A stretch of 64,000 nucleotides of DNA, from NCBI RefSeq assembly GCF_021398735.1, contig NZ_CP090349.1:4979001-5043000 (forward strand), in the 5' to 3' direction. Below are positions 18,918 to 27,526 of the stretch, one piece after another. Both the position numbers and the translations under genes were made by a program. The stretch comes from Methylobacterium oryzae. GTDB taxonomy: Bacteria; Pseudomonadota; Alphaproteobacteria; Rhizobiales; Beijerinckiaceae. Every line of letters begins with the position of its first letter. Positions within the stretch are counted from its first letter, which is position 1. Under the pieces are notes generated by a model, which made no database searches, was not told the origin of the DNA, and worked only from the letters and a program-made list of their open reading frames with translations.

Positions 18918-19904
18918 ATGAGACGGCGCGACGTCATCGCGGCCCTCGGCGGCGCGGCCGCGTGGCCGGCCCTCGCCGCCGCGCCGGCGAAGGGTCAGCG
19001 TCGCCTGGGGATCCTGCTGGTCTACGGCGAGGCGCATCCCGACAGTCCCGTCATCGTCGAGACGCTGAAGGAGAGCCTGAAGCGGGCCGGCTGGATCTGG
19101 GGTGAGAACCTGACGGTCGACCTGCAGTACGGCAACGGCGACGCCGAGCGGATGCGCGTCCAGGCGGAGGAGATCGTCGCGCGCGCGCCCGACGCGGTGC
19201 TCGCGCAGGGCGTCGTCGGCGCGACCGCGCTCCAGCGGACGACCACGACGGTTCCGATCGTCTTCATGATGCTTCAGGACCCGGTCGGCGGCGGCTTCGT
19301 GACGAACCTGTCGCGGCCCGGCGGGAACCTCACCGGCTTCACCAACTTCGACTTCGTCCTCGTCGGCAAGTGGCTGCAGCTCCTGAAGGAACTCAGCCCC
19401 GGCGTGACGCGGGCGCTCGCCCTCATCAACCCCGATTACCGGGCGCGCTTGGCGGGCTACACGGCCGAGATGGCCCGCATCGGCCCAGCACTCGGGATCG
19501 ACGCCCGGATCGCGGGCGTGCACGACGCGGCCGAGATCGAGGCGGCGATCGCCGGCTTCGCCGGACAACCGGAGGGCGGCCTCATCGCGCTGCCGGACGC
19601 GGTGACCGGGGTGTACGGCCAGCTGATCGTCGATCTGGCGGCGACCCACCGCCTGCCGGCCGTGTACGCCTACGCGGCGCCGGTCCACCTCGGCGGCCTC
19701 GCCGCCTACACGACCAGCGTCGAGCAGGACGTGCAGCGGGCGGCGGGCTACATCGATCGGATCCTGCGCGGCGCAGTGGTCGGCGACCTGCCGGTGCAGG
19801 CGAGCGAGCGCTTCATCACCCTGCTCAACCTGACGACGGCCGCCTCCCTGGGATTGACCATCTCGCCCTCGCTGATGGCGAAGGTGGACGAGCTGGTCGA
19901 GTAG
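18918..19904 (+). CDS. ABC_sub_bind family periplasmic binding protein (second)
   Basis: A 328-residue paralogue of 14086-15063. The N-terminus MRRRDVIAALGGAAAWPAL is a Tat-like signal peptide. Family signs are RLGILLVYGEAHPDS, VPIVFMMLQDPVGGGFV, RPGGNLTGFTNF and GYIDRILRGAVVGDLPV. It follows the receiver-cyclase gene after 134 bases in the same direction, again without permease or ATPase. It may supply a second ligand to the same kinase, or be a decoupled transport component. The 134-base gap could hold its own promoter. Confidence 0.9.
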   Translation: MRRRDVIAALGGAAAWPALAAAPAKGQRRLGILLVYGEAHPDSPVIVETLKESLKRAGWIWGENLTVDLQYGNGDAERMRVQAEEIVARAPDAVLAQGVVGATALQRTTTTVPIVFMMLQDPVGGGFVTNLSRPGGNLTGFTNFDFVLVGKWLQLLKELSPGVTRALALINPDYRARLAGYTAEMARIGPALGIDARIAGVHDAAEIEAAIAGFAGQPEGGLIALPDAVTGVYGQLIVDLAATHRLPAVYAYAAPVHLGGLAAYTTSVEQDVQRAAGYIDRILRGAVVGDLPVQASERFITLLNLTTAASLGLTISPSLMAKVDELVE

Positions 19905-19967
19905 CGGCCGCCGGAACCGGTGCCGGTCGTCGCGGCGGCACCGCCGCGACGACCGCGACGGAGCGGA

Positions 19968-20444
19968 TCAGCTGAAAGCCGGCAGGCGTCCGTCGGGCGA
20001 GTAGCGGTCGATGGCCGAGGGCAGGTCGCGCGAGAGGCGCGCCAGCAGCTCGCTCTTGCTCAGGCCGGTGCGCTGCTCCAGGGCCGCCAGCGTGTCCGGT
20101 CCGATGGCGCGCTCCAGATCCGCGGTCGGGATGTCGCGGTTCGGCCCGTGATTGATCCAGGACTGGGCCGTCTCGGCGTGGCCGCCCTTGGTGAAATGGT
20201 CGACCAGCTCGGTCAGGCCCCCGGCGATGAGGCCGCCGACGCCGCCCGCGCTGGCGCCGCCGAGGAGCCGATCCAGGTTCGCCGGGATGGTCGAACCCGT
20301 CGCGGGCGGGACCTGCGGCGCCGGCGACCGGGACGCGTCCTTGGCGTGGCCGCCGAGCCACTCGGCGATCCGGTCGCGGTTCTGGTAACCGGCCACGGCC
20401 AGCAGGCCCAGCAGGGCGGTCATCGAAGGGTATCCCTTGCTCAT
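19968..20444 (-). CDS. YidB/DUF937 family protein
   Basis: A 158-residue protein. The N-terminal segment MTALLGLLAVAGYQNRDRIA, the Gly-rich middle (GGASAGGVGGLIAGGLTELV) and the C-terminal block FTKGGHAETAQSWINHGPNR followed by LERAIGPDTLAALEQRTGLS are the DUF937 (YidB) signature. The function of the family is unresolved. The GxxG-rich stretch may insert in or lie on the membrane. It reads convergent to the binding-protein gene on its left and stands first in a run of minus-strand genes with stress-type annotation. Confidence 0.9.
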   Translation of the reverse strand: MSKGYPSMTALLGLLAVAGYQNRDRIAEWLGGHAKDASRSPAPQVPPATGSTIPANLDRLLGGASAGGVGGLIAGGLTELVDHFTKGGHAETAQSWINHGPNRDIPTADLERAIGPDTLAALEQRTGLSKSELLARLSRDLPSAIDRYSPDGRLPAFS

Positions 20445-20507
20445 CGCGTCGTCCTCTTGAGGCGGGCCCTCGGCCCGGGTGGTACGGCGGTCATCCGCCG
20501 CAATGGG

Positions 20508-21923
20508 TCAGGCCCCGCTCGGGCCCGCGTCGCTCGCGACCGTCCGGCCAGCCAACGCGGACCCGTCCTCCGCGCTCCGGCCGGTCGTGATGGCGCGCTT
20601 GACGGTCGAGCGGGCGGCGTCGATGGCGATGGCCGCGGCCGACATGGTCCGCGCCTCGGTCGGTCGCTCGAGGGCGTGCTTGGCGATGTCGCCCGCGAGA
20701 TCGTCGATCTCCCGGGCGAGGCTCTCGAGACGCGCCGGGTCGGTCGTCTCCTGCGCCTCCTGGCGGATCCTCAGCAGGCGGTCCGTCGCTTCCTCGACGC
20801 GCTCCCGGCGCAGGCGCGACAGGCGCTGGCCGATCCAGGCGAGCGCGGAGCCGATACCGCCGCCGAGGAAGGCGAGCAGGTAGATCCAGGTCTCGTAGCG
20901 CTCGATGAAGCTCTGCTGCTCGCGCTCGTAATAGTCGACAGCGCCGGGATGGATCGGCAGCCGGGCGCTCGTCGCGCCGACGGTCCCGTCATAGGCGGGC
21001 GCCTGAAAATAGTCGGCCGCGGGCGTGACGTTGGCCATGGCGCTGCGCAGCTCGAACAGGTGCTGGGTGACGTCGGCCGCCACCGACCGGGCGAGGTTCG
21101 CGCGCGCCATCAGGCGGTACGAGGCGCCGACCGTGTGAACCTCCTCGTCGGGCACCTTGGGGCTGCCGCCGAAGGTCTCGGCCGGCATGGTGACGACCTG
21201 CAGCCGCGGTAGACGGGCAACGATCGCCTCGGCGTTCTCGACATCCACGAAGGAGATCTTGCGATCGCGGCTGGCCGCCTGGACGAGGCCGACGATCCGC
21301 TGCGCCGTCGGCGCGGTCGGCGCGATGACCGAGATCACCGCGTCGACCCGCTTCCGGGCGAAGGCCGCGCCCAGGTCGCTCTCGGCCATCTCGACCAGGG
21401 CGACGTGGCGCGGCGGCAGCGCGCCTGCCGGCTCGGTGGTCACCAGCGTCAGACCGTAATGCTCCAGCATGGCGCGGATGAGCGCCTCGTCGGCGTCCCT
21501 GTGGGCCAGGATCGCCAGGCGCTTGCGGTCGAGATCGGGGAAGCGGGCGATCCCGGCGGATTCCGGCGACGCGATGATCATCGCCTGATCGCGCAGGATC
21601 GCCAGCGTCAGGCCGTTATCCGGAAGCTCCACATCCGGCCGCACGATCGCCAGATCGGCGCGGCCGTCGCCCAGCGCCTCGGCGCTGTCGCGCACGTCGT
21701 CGAAGGGCAGGATCTTGAGGCGGATCTCCTTGTGGCGCTTGGCCAGAGCGTCCGCGTAGGCCTGGATCAGGGCCGGCTCGGTTCCGTCCTTCGGGGCGAC
21801 AGCGATCGTCAGGACGGTGGCCCGCGACGCCCAGTAGGCCACGCCCGCGCCGACACTCAGCAGGATGGCCAGCATCAGGAAGACGAATTCCTGACGCAGG
21901 AAGAGGCTGGCGAAGCGCCGCAT
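20508..21923 (-). CDS. Membrane-anchored TAXI/NMT1-type solute-binding protein
   Basis: A 471-residue protein. TM1 is at about 12-31, the periplasmic part (35-340) is a TAXI/NMT1-type type-2 binding fold (LTIAVAPKDGTEPALIQAYA, then DGRADLAIVRPD), TM2 is at about 345-366, and a ~105-residue cytoplasmic tail is helical and charged (RRERVEEATDRLLRIRQEA). TRAP transporter membrane subunits are absent. A binding domain tethered by two TM segments with a cytoplasmic coiled-coil tail looks more like a receptor than a transport component. The start at 21923 (MRRFASLFLR) places TM1 correctly; a longer in-frame start at 21962 is possible. Confidence 0.85.
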   Translation of the reverse strand: MRRFASLFLRQEFVFLMLAILLSVGAGVAYWASRATVLTIAVAPKDGTEPALIQAYADALAKRHKEIRLKILPFDDVRDSAEALGDGRADLAIVRPDVELPDNGLTLAILRDQAMIIASPESAGIARFPDLDRKRLAILAHRDADEALIRAMLEHYGLTLVTTEPAGALPPRHVALVEMAESDLGAAFARKRVDAVISVIAPTAPTAQRIVGLVQAASRDRKISFVDVENAEAIVARLPRLQVVTMPAETFGGSPKVPDEEVHTVGASYRLMARANLARSVAADVTQHLFELRSAMANVTPAADYFQAPAYDGTVGATSARLPIHPGAVDYYEREQQSFIERYETWIYLLAFLGGGIGSALAWIGQRLSRLRRERVEEATDRLLRIRQEAQETTDPARLESLAREIDDLAGDIAKHALERPTEARTMSAAAIAIDAARSTVKRAITTGRSAEDGSALAGRTVASDAGPSGA

Positions 21924-22017
21924 CGGCTCTGCTCTCGCGCATCGAGCGGCCAGGCCCGGCACCGTGCCGGGCGAGGGCCTGAGGGCGGCGCCGAGGGGAC
22001 GGCGCCGCGGGACGGGC

Positions 22018-22221
22018 TCAGTGCTTGCCGATGATCTTGTCGGCGACGAACTTGGCGCCGTCCTTGACGTCGCCGACGGTCTTCTGCGCCTCGCCCTTCA
22101 GCTCCTGCGCCTTGCCCTCGGCCACCAGCTTGTCGTTGCCCGTCGCCTTGCCGGCCGCCTGCTTGACGTTGCCCACCGCCTCGTTGGCCAGGCCCTCGAT
22201 CTTGTCGGTCGTGCTGCTCAT
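22018..22221 (-). CDS. CsbD family stress protein
   Basis: A 67-residue CsbD-like protein, small, hydrophilic and helical: KIEGLANEAVGNVKQAAGK, DKLVAEGKAQELKGEAQKT, then VGDVKDGAKFVADKI. CsbD proteins are abundant under general-stress sigma control, with unknown mechanism. The start at 22221 gives the family length. It sits near the EcfG-type sigma factor gene, which fits a stress regulon, but I found no clear EcfG promoter (GGAAC with a GTT) just upstream. Confidence 0.95.
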   Translation of the reverse strand: MSSTTDKIEGLANEAVGNVKQAAGKATGNDKLVAEGKAQELKGEAQKTVGDVKDGAKFVADKIIGKH

Positions 22222-22304
22222 CGCGTGCGCTCCTTCACGGTCGTGGTGGCGGTCGTACTCGTCGGTCGAGAGGTCCGGTCGGGCGCGCGGCCCACCGGGA
22301 TAGA

Positions 22305-22330
22305 CGGCCCCCGCATGCACGCGGGGGCCG
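22305..22330 (-). terminator. Hairpin downstream of PAS-LuxR gene
   Basis: Ten-base arms CGGCCCCCGC / GCGGGGGCCG with a six-base loop, between the PAS-LuxR stop (22438) and the CsbD start. No T-run follows on either strand. It may terminate the upstream gene or stabilise its transcript. Confidence 0.45.
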
Positions 22331-22437
22331 AGGGGATCACCGGGTGACCGGAGAACGGTCCGCCGACGGTGAGATGGCGGTCAGATGATGGCGACGTCTG
22401 GTGGATCAATAGTTCCAAATTACCAGTATAATGAAAT

Positions 22438-23898
22438 TCAGCCACCGGGTCCCTGGAGTGGAAATCCGTTCTCCCGGCCCCAAACAACCGCTTCGGTCCG
22501 GCGATGGACTCCGAGCTTCCGGTACAGTGCGGCGCCGTGATTGCGCACCGTGTTGCGCGACAGCCCGAGCTTGCGCGCGATCGCGTCGTCGCTGAGCCCC
22601 GAGCAGATCAGGTTGAGGATCTGGCGCTCGCGCACGGTCAGGTTCGGCGCCGCCGCGTCGCCGCCCTCCCGGCCAGGCCGGCGCAGGTTCGCCAGCTTCT
22701 CGATCAGCCCGCGGCTGAACCACGACGTGTCGGCCATCACTGTCTCGATCGCGTCGAACAGCTCCCGCTCGGAGTGCTTGCGCTCGGTGATGTCCTGCAG
22801 CACCAGCAGAAGGAAATCGGCGTCGTTGATCGTGATCCGCTCGGCCGAGACCAGGCAGTCGAGGTTCGCGCCGCTCTCGTGGCGCAGGCAGACCTCAGTA
22901 CCCAGTACGTAGCCCTCGCTCACCAGCCTCTTCTCGAAGGCCTCCCGCTGAGACGACGTCACCCACAGGCCGGCCTCCTCCAGCGAGCGGCCGACGACGC
23001 GGTCCTCGCCCAGGCCGAAGGCCCGGCTGAACGCCTCGTTCACGCCCGTGACCTGGCCGTCCTCGGCCCGCACCAGCACGGTCGGGATCGGCGTCAGCCT
23101 GAACGCCTTGGCGAAGCGCTCCTCGCTCTGGCGCAGGGCGGCCTCGGCCTTCCGGCGCAGCTCCAGGTCCGCGAAGGTGAACAGCATGCAGGGCTCATCG
23201 CCCATCTCGATCGGCTGCCCGGCGACGATCACGAAGCGACGCCCGCCGTCGGGCAGGTCGAGGCAGGCCTCCATCTGCGGGATCGTGCCGCCCGCATTGA
23301 GCCGCGCGACGGCGAGGTCGCGGTTGCGCGCGCCGGCCAGGACGTCGACCTCGTAGACGCTGCGGCCGATGACGGCGTCGCGGGTGTGGCCGGTCATCTC
23401 CAGGAAGCCGAGATTGACCCTGACGTGGCGCAGGTCGGACAGCCGCGTGATCACCGCCGGGGCCGGGTTGGCGTTGAAGGTGCGCTCGAACCGCTCCTCG
23501 GCCTCGAACTGGTCGGAGACGTCCTTCAGGATCAGCGCGAGGCAGCTCGGGTTGCCGTCGCGGTCGGTGGCGACCAAGCCTCTGAGGGAGTGAACGAACT
23601 CGACACCGGGCCGGTCTGTCCGCGTGACCTCGACCACCACGTCGTGGAAGGTCTCGCCAGCGATCACGCGCTCGATCGGGTAGTTCTCCGGCTCGTGATT
23701 GTTGCGGTAGCGGAGGCAGAAGCGGTCGCGATAGGCGTCGACGGTTGGGCCGAGCTCGTCGAGGCTCTCGGCACCGTGCATCGCCAGGGCGGCCGCGTTG
23801 GCGTAGGCGATGGTCTGGTCGGGCTCGACCAGGATCACGCCCTCGCTCAGGCCGGCGATGATCTGCCGGAGCTCATGCCTGTCGACACCCGCCGTCAC
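22438..23898 (-). CDS. PAS-domain LuxR-type transcriptional regulator
   Basis: About 486 residues from a GTG at 23898; a TTG at 23988 would add 30. Three PAS domains in series: residues ~10-135 (GVILVEPDQTIAYANAAALA), ~140-260 (ending in a strand CMLFTFADLELR) and ~265-390 (TVLVRAEDGQVTGVNEAFS to LLVLQDITERK). A C-terminal LuxR/GerE helix-turn-helix follows: LTVRERQILNLICSGLSDDA, then NTVRNHGAALYRKLGVH. It should bind DNA in response to a PAS signal. Divergent from the NepR-EcfG gene, so it may share or control that promoter region. Confidence 0.92.
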   Translation of the reverse strand: MTAGVDRHELRQIIAGLSEGVILVEPDQTIAYANAAALAMHGAESLDELGPTVDAYRDRFCLRYRNNHEPENYPIERVIAGETFHDVVVEVTRTDRPGVEFVHSLRGLVATDRDGNPSCLALILKDVSDQFEAEERFERTFNANPAPAVITRLSDLRHVRVNLGFLEMTGHTRDAVIGRSVYEVDVLAGARNRDLAVARLNAGGTIPQMEACLDLPDGGRRFVIVAGQPIEMGDEPCMLFTFADLELRRKAEAALRQSEERFAKAFRLTPIPTVLVRAEDGQVTGVNEAFSRAFGLGEDRVVGRSLEEAGLWVTSSQREAFEKRLVSEGYVLGTEVCLRHESGANLDCLVSAERITINDADFLLLVLQDITERKHSERELFDAIETVMADTSWFSRGLIEKLANLRRPGREGGDAAAPNLTVRERQILNLICSGLSDDAIARKLGLSRNTVRNHGAALYRKLGVHRRTEAVVWGRENGFPLQGPGG

Positions 23899-24011
23899 GA
23901 TCCGTCCGGTCCCCGCCGCCTCGACGCCGCGCCCCTCGCAGCGGGGCACAAACGGGTTGCGCGCAAGCAGGTTCCGCCCGATCCGCAATTTTCACTGGTA
24001 TACCTGCATCA

Positions 24012-24788
24012 TTGACATCGTCGAGATCAACCAGAGATAAGTTCGCAGCCCTCCCGCGAGATGTCGTGCCCGTCGCGACGCTGTCTCCACCCCATCGAGC
24101 CCAGAGCTTCACCGTGAAGCCCGCTGTCGAAGAGCGCGATCCGGCCGGCGCGTCCGATCCCGTCATCTCGTATATCCAGGCGCAACTCGGTCATCGGCTG
24201 CGCCAGTACTATTCAGAAGTTGCACCGATCGAGATGAGCTCACGGCTGGCCGGCGTGCTGGGCCGCCTGTCCGCGGCCCTGGATGCCGCCGAGTCCGAAC
24301 GGCAGGTTCCCGGTGCGTTCAAGGACGATCTGATCGCCCTGGTGCCGCGCCTGCGCCGCTACGCCCTGTCGCTGACGTTCGACGGTGTCGAGGCCGACGA
24401 TCTCGTGCAGTTCACGCTGCTCAAGGCGTGGGAGCACCGGCAGCGCTTCCAGCCCGGCACGAGCCTGGTGGCCTGGCTGTTCACGATCTTGCGCAACGGC
24501 TTCATCAACGGACGACGCAAGCGACGCTTCGAGGTCCCCGATCCCGACGGCGCGCACGCCGTCACCCTCTTCGAACCGGCCGCCCAGGAGCACAGCATGG
24601 GCCTGAAGGAGGTCCGGGCCGCGATCGATCGGCTCGACCCGGCCTATCGCGAGGCGCTGATCCTCGTGGCCGTCGACGGTCTTGCCTACGAGGCCGCGGC
24701 CTCCGTAATCGGGTGCCCGCCGGGCACGGTGAAGAGCCGGGTCAGCCGCGCCCGCGACCGCCTGCTTCACGAGCTGGGCGAGCGCTGA
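24012..24788 (+). CDS. NepR-EcfG fusion: anti-sigma-like region joined to ECF sigma factor
   Basis: A 258-residue protein. Residues ~55-95 (YIQAQLGHRLRQYYSEV, then SRLAGVLGRLSAAL) match the two-helix NepR anti-sigma signature. Residues ~100-258 are an EcfG-type sigma: region 2 with LVPRLRRYALSLT and DLVQFTLLKAWEHRQRFQPG, region 4 with RLDPAYREALILVAVDGLAY and GTVKSRVSRARDRL. EcfG normally binds a separate NepR, and phosphorylated PhyR removes NepR. Here both are in one unbroken frame. The start is uncertain: TTG at 24012, GTG at 24114, or ATG at 24234; only the last would exclude most of the NepR part. Divergent from the PAS-LuxR gene. Confidence 0.85.
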   Translation: MTSSRSTRDKFAALPRDVVPVATLSPPHRAQSFTVKPAVEERDPAGASDPVISYIQAQLGHRLRQYYSEVAPIEMSSRLAGVLGRLSAALDAAESERQVPGAFKDDLIALVPRLRRYALSLTFDGVEADDLVQFTLLKAWEHRQRFQPGTSLVAWLFTILRNGFINGRRKRRFEVPDPDGAHAVTLFEPAAQEHSMGLKEVRAAIDRLDPAYREALILVAVDGLAYEAAASVIGCPPGTVKSRVSRARDRLLHELGER

Positions 24789-24877
24789 CACACGCGCGAC
24801 TCCGGTGGCCGGCGCAGGATGCTGGGCCATCGTCGCGAGCCAGCAATCGCGGGGACGCGAACGCCGCACCCGATCGA

Positions 24878-25375
24878 TCAGGCGGAGCGGCGGTCGGGCC
24901 GTGTCTGCGCGGGCGTCCGCTCGATGGGCAGGCGCGCGACCGAAGCCCCTCTGGCATCGCGCACCACCAGCACCCAGTCCTCCGCGTAGCCCTCGTCGGC
25001 GAGCTCCTGGACCATGTCCCGGATCACGCTCCGGGCGTCGTCGAGCGCCTGGTCGATGCTCGTGGCCTCGATGCCGATCTCGTCCTTGATGATCTCGCGA
25101 CCGTGCTCGATGTCGAAGTAGAGGCGGCGCGGAACGAGCCGAAAGTCGCTGCGGTCGCCGCTCGTGAGCCTGTCGATGTCGAAGATCTTCGCCGGATCCT
25201 GCGAAGTCCGGGACCTCGCGACCTTCAGGAGCGCGAGTCCGCCACCCACCAGTACGGCGGCTGCACTGGCGACACAGGACGCGAGTATTATCGTGTAGAA
25301 GCCGAACGTTTGCCAGCCAAAGGCAAGCACAGGCAATCCGCCGCACAGGGCGGCTAAGATGACAACCAGCGGCAT
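24878..25375 (-). CDS. Membrane protein with DUF6894 domain
   Basis: A 165-residue protein from ATG 25375. Two N-terminal transmembrane segments (about 4-22 and 26-48, FYTIILASCVASAAAVLVGG) are followed by a cytoplasmic domain with RRLYFDIEHGREIIKDEIG and DQALDDARSVIRDMVQEL. This is the DUF6894 pattern common in Methylobacterium and Bradyrhizobium relatives. DUF6894 is usually a stand-alone ~80-residue protein; a membrane-tethered form is less common. Function unknown. Convergent with the sigma factor gene. Confidence 0.75.
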   Translation of the reverse strand: MPLVVILAALCGGLPVLAFGWQTFGFYTIILASCVASAAAVLVGGGLALLKVARSRTSQDPAKIFDIDRLTSGDRSDFRLVPRRLYFDIEHGREIIKDEIGIEATSIDQALDDARSVIRDMVQELADEGYAEDWVLVVRDARGASVARLPIERTPAQTRPDRRSA

Positions 25376-25580
25376 CCCCCCGGCCCTCGATCGCGCGTTG
25401 GCTCTCCGATGTGGGGTATACGGCAAAACTCCGGTCCGCAAGAACGTCCTGACAATCGGTGCGCGTTCGACGGGACGGGCTGAAATTAACGCTACTCGCG
25501 CGACCGACGGATCGAGTATCCCGCGTGAAGAGCGAACACAGGGCGCCGAAATCCGTCTCGCGCGGTCGCTGGTCGATGGT

Positions 25581-26048
25581 TCATCCAGCGATCGGAACGC
25601 GGTCGAGCGCTCGGATCGCGAGATCTGGCGCACGCGGAGAGGCACAATCTCGTGAGCCTGCACGTGTCGACTGACGGGACCTCGCGCGCCACGCACCGCG
25701 CAGTCTGATCGAAAGCCTATCGGAACTCACCGGCGCCTCTGTCCACGCCTTGCCATCACCGTGGGCGGCAAAATCATCGTATGTCGCCAGGACGGCCCTG
25801 AACTTGGCGACGAGCGGGCTGTCGACCGGGTCCGCCAGCTGGCCGAGACTCGCGACGCTGCCGCTAGGAAGGGTCGCCGCCGCATTCGCCTCGGATCGCG
25901 CGTCGCTCGAATTGCGCCACTGTCTGCCATTCTCGGCAGGACGAGGCCGCTCCGGTTCGTGCGTGGGAGGAGCCGTTCGCGCATCCAGGGCCCATGCGTG
26001 AGCTGCATTCAGCGCGAGGCACAGAGCGATGAGGTGACCGCGGCGCAT
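25581..26048 (-). CDS. Hypothetical secreted protein
   Basis: About 155 residues from ATG 26048. The first 21 residues (MRRGHLIALCLALNAAHAWA) are a good signal peptide. The mature part is low-complexity and charged, with a conserved-looking segment LADPVDSPLVAKFRAVLATY. The last ~50 residues are Arg/Ser-rich and may be read-through of non-coding sequence. No family recognised. Divergent from the small membrane protein at 26142. Confidence 0.45.
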   Translation of the reverse strand: MRRGHLIALCLALNAAHAWALDARTAPPTHEPERPRPAENGRQWRNSSDARSEANAAATLPSGSVASLGQLADPVDSPLVAKFRAVLATYDDFAAHGDGKAWTEAPVSSDRLSIRLRGAWRARSRQSTRAGSRDCASPRAPDLAIRALDRVPIAG

Positions 26049-26141
26049 AGTCCAGATCCCGTTTCCCGCGTGTTTCCCGCGCGACGCCACGCGCCGCGTG
26101 GCGGGGCCCGCCTGTGCCAGGGCGGAGCCGTCCGTGATACG

Positions 26142-26459
26142 ATGGCATACGACTGCGCGATGAGGACAGGGATGCGCGTGCGCGGCGTCGACAACCGAGA
26201 GCTTAGGCAATGGTTCTACGACAGCCGACCAATGGTCTTCGGCTTCTGCTTGACGGCGTTCGTCGCGATCTTCTGGCAGGTCAGCCGGTTCGAGGGCTTT
26301 CAGCCGATCTTCTCCTGCGCCCGCACGACGGACGTGGACCGTCAATTGCTGCGCCTGGGAATGGATGCCTGCATGGGCAACGCGCGCACCCAGTCGGATC
26401 GCGAGGGATGCATGCGGACCGTCCATCTGCTCGCTTGCATGAAGGAGCGCTGGCGCTGA
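26142..26459 (+). CDS. Small membrane protein with paired Cys
   Basis: Up to 105 residues; starts at 26142, 26160 and 26172 are all in frame. One transmembrane segment (VFGFCLTAFVAIFWQVS) follows a short charged N-terminus, so the C-terminus probably faces the periplasm. That part has four Cys (FSCART, MDACMG, EGCMR, LLACMK), likely forming two disulfides. No family recognised. It looks coding because the Cys spacing and membrane segment are regular. Confidence 0.55.
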   Translation: MAYDCAMRTGMRVRGVDNRELRQWFYDSRPMVFGFCLTAFVAIFWQVSRFEGFQPIFSCARTTDVDRQLLRLGMDACMGNARTQSDREGCMRTVHLLACMKERWR

Positions 26460-26514
26460 TCGACCGCGGCCGCGGCGCGAGAACCCGCAGCGGGGTTGCA
26501 GCGGACGCGATCAC

Positions 26515-26712
26515 CTACAGCAGGCCGCTCGACGCGCCCCCGTTCAGCGAGCGGCTGGCGCGCGCGACCAGCTTCGCGAAGGCCAGAGCCGCCGCCGAGG
26601 CCTGCGTCCGGGAGGGAAACGACCGGTCGGATTCGGCCACCGTCATCTCGGTCTCGTCGAGGAGCACCCAGGTCCAGAGATGCTGTCCGGTGGCTTGGAT
26701 CCTGAAATGCAT
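26515..26712 (-). CDS. Small hypothetical protein (YegP-like fold possible)
   Basis: A 65-residue protein. MHFRIQATGQHLWTWVLLDE, then AESDRSFPSRTQASAAALAF resembles the beta-beta-beta-alpha plan of small DUF1508/YegP-type proteins (W-x-L-x-D-x ... S-x-x-F-x-S-x-x-x-A). The match is weak and length is short. Convergent with the small membrane protein on its left. No partner evident. Confidence 0.45.
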   Translation of the reverse strand: MHFRIQATGQHLWTWVLLDETEMTVAESDRSFPSRTQASAAALAFAKLVARASRSLNGGASSGLL

Positions 26713-27020
26713 CGCGAACTCGCAGGCTGAGGCATCGTGCGATCATGCCCGGCGGAAAGTCGCGCCGTGTTAATGGGTTGCGCCGCGCAACATCCTATGT
26801 CGGTGGGATCGCGTTCCATCCCCGATATCCCCGCCGATCACAGGCTGCGACGCTCGGCAGCGATCGATCGGAGATTCGCACGACGCGCTGAGCCGGCAAT
26901 CCGATCGGCGCGAAGGCATCTTTTGATGAGGACAGCGACGCCGGATGTTGGTCGTAAGGCACCGTTGTCGCCGACCGCATCCACGGGGCCCCGAGCGCCC
27001 CGGGCGAGCAGCCTTCGGGC

Positions 27021-27194
27021 ATGCGTTCGGCCGGAGATGCTTCCGCCTCGCTGATGGATCAGATCGCCCCCGCTCGTACCGGCCGCACCCGCAGGAGGCC
27101 TCATCCGGCCCTTGTCGTGGCGTCTGTCGCCCTCGCCATCGGCCTCTGGTTCGTCATCTACGCGGTGGCCGGACGCGCCATCTGGTTCTGGTGA
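27021..27194 (+). CDS. 57-residue single-pass membrane protein
   Basis: ATG at 27021, TGA at 27192-27194. The N-terminal half is polar and ends in a basic patch (RTGRTRRRPHPA). The C-terminal half is one hydrophobic helix with aromatic residues (VVASVALAIGLWFVIY) and ends AIWFW. The basic-in, hydrophobic-out layout is that of a small inner-membrane protein. An alternative start is ATG at 27054. No upstream Shine-Dalgarno stands out. Confidence 0.5.
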   Translation: MRSAGDASASLMDQIAPARTGRTRRRPHPALVVASVALAIGLWFVIYAVAGRAIWFW

Positions 27195-27526
27195 GGCGGG
27201 ACACCCGGCCCCGTCCCGCCGGAGCTTCCTAGCCCTCAAGAGGTCGCGACTGGGCCGGCGCAAACCATCGCCAGTAAAGAAGCTCAGCGGCTGGACGACG
27301 CGCGTGCCTCGAGGGCGCGGAGCGCCCACGGAACGAGCCGGGCTTTCCGCGCAATCAGGTTTCTTGGAGAAAGTTCGCAGATTCTGGTGACTGCCAGCGT
27401 GCTGGCGCTCCCAAGGGGACCGCGCCGAGGCTGATGCATCAATGCTTTAGGCCGAAGTGGGACCCGATAACCGCCCACGGGATCATTGGGCTTTTTGCCC
27501 CTGAGGTGTGTTTAAGCGTGGAATAA
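27195..27526. other. Intergenic region left of the ISL3 element
   Basis: No supported gene, repeat copy or hairpin was recognised between the small membrane protein and the left inverted repeat of the ISL3 element. Confidence 0.5.

Noticed and set aside
22222..22437. EcfG-type promoter (GGAAC spacer GTT) upstream of the CsbD gene
   Set aside because: GTTCC occurs at 22412 on the plus strand but no AAC lies at the right spacing.
26838..27329. 163-codon minus-strand frame
   Set aside because: Overlaps the more convincing 57-residue membrane protein on the other strand and lacks recognisable features.
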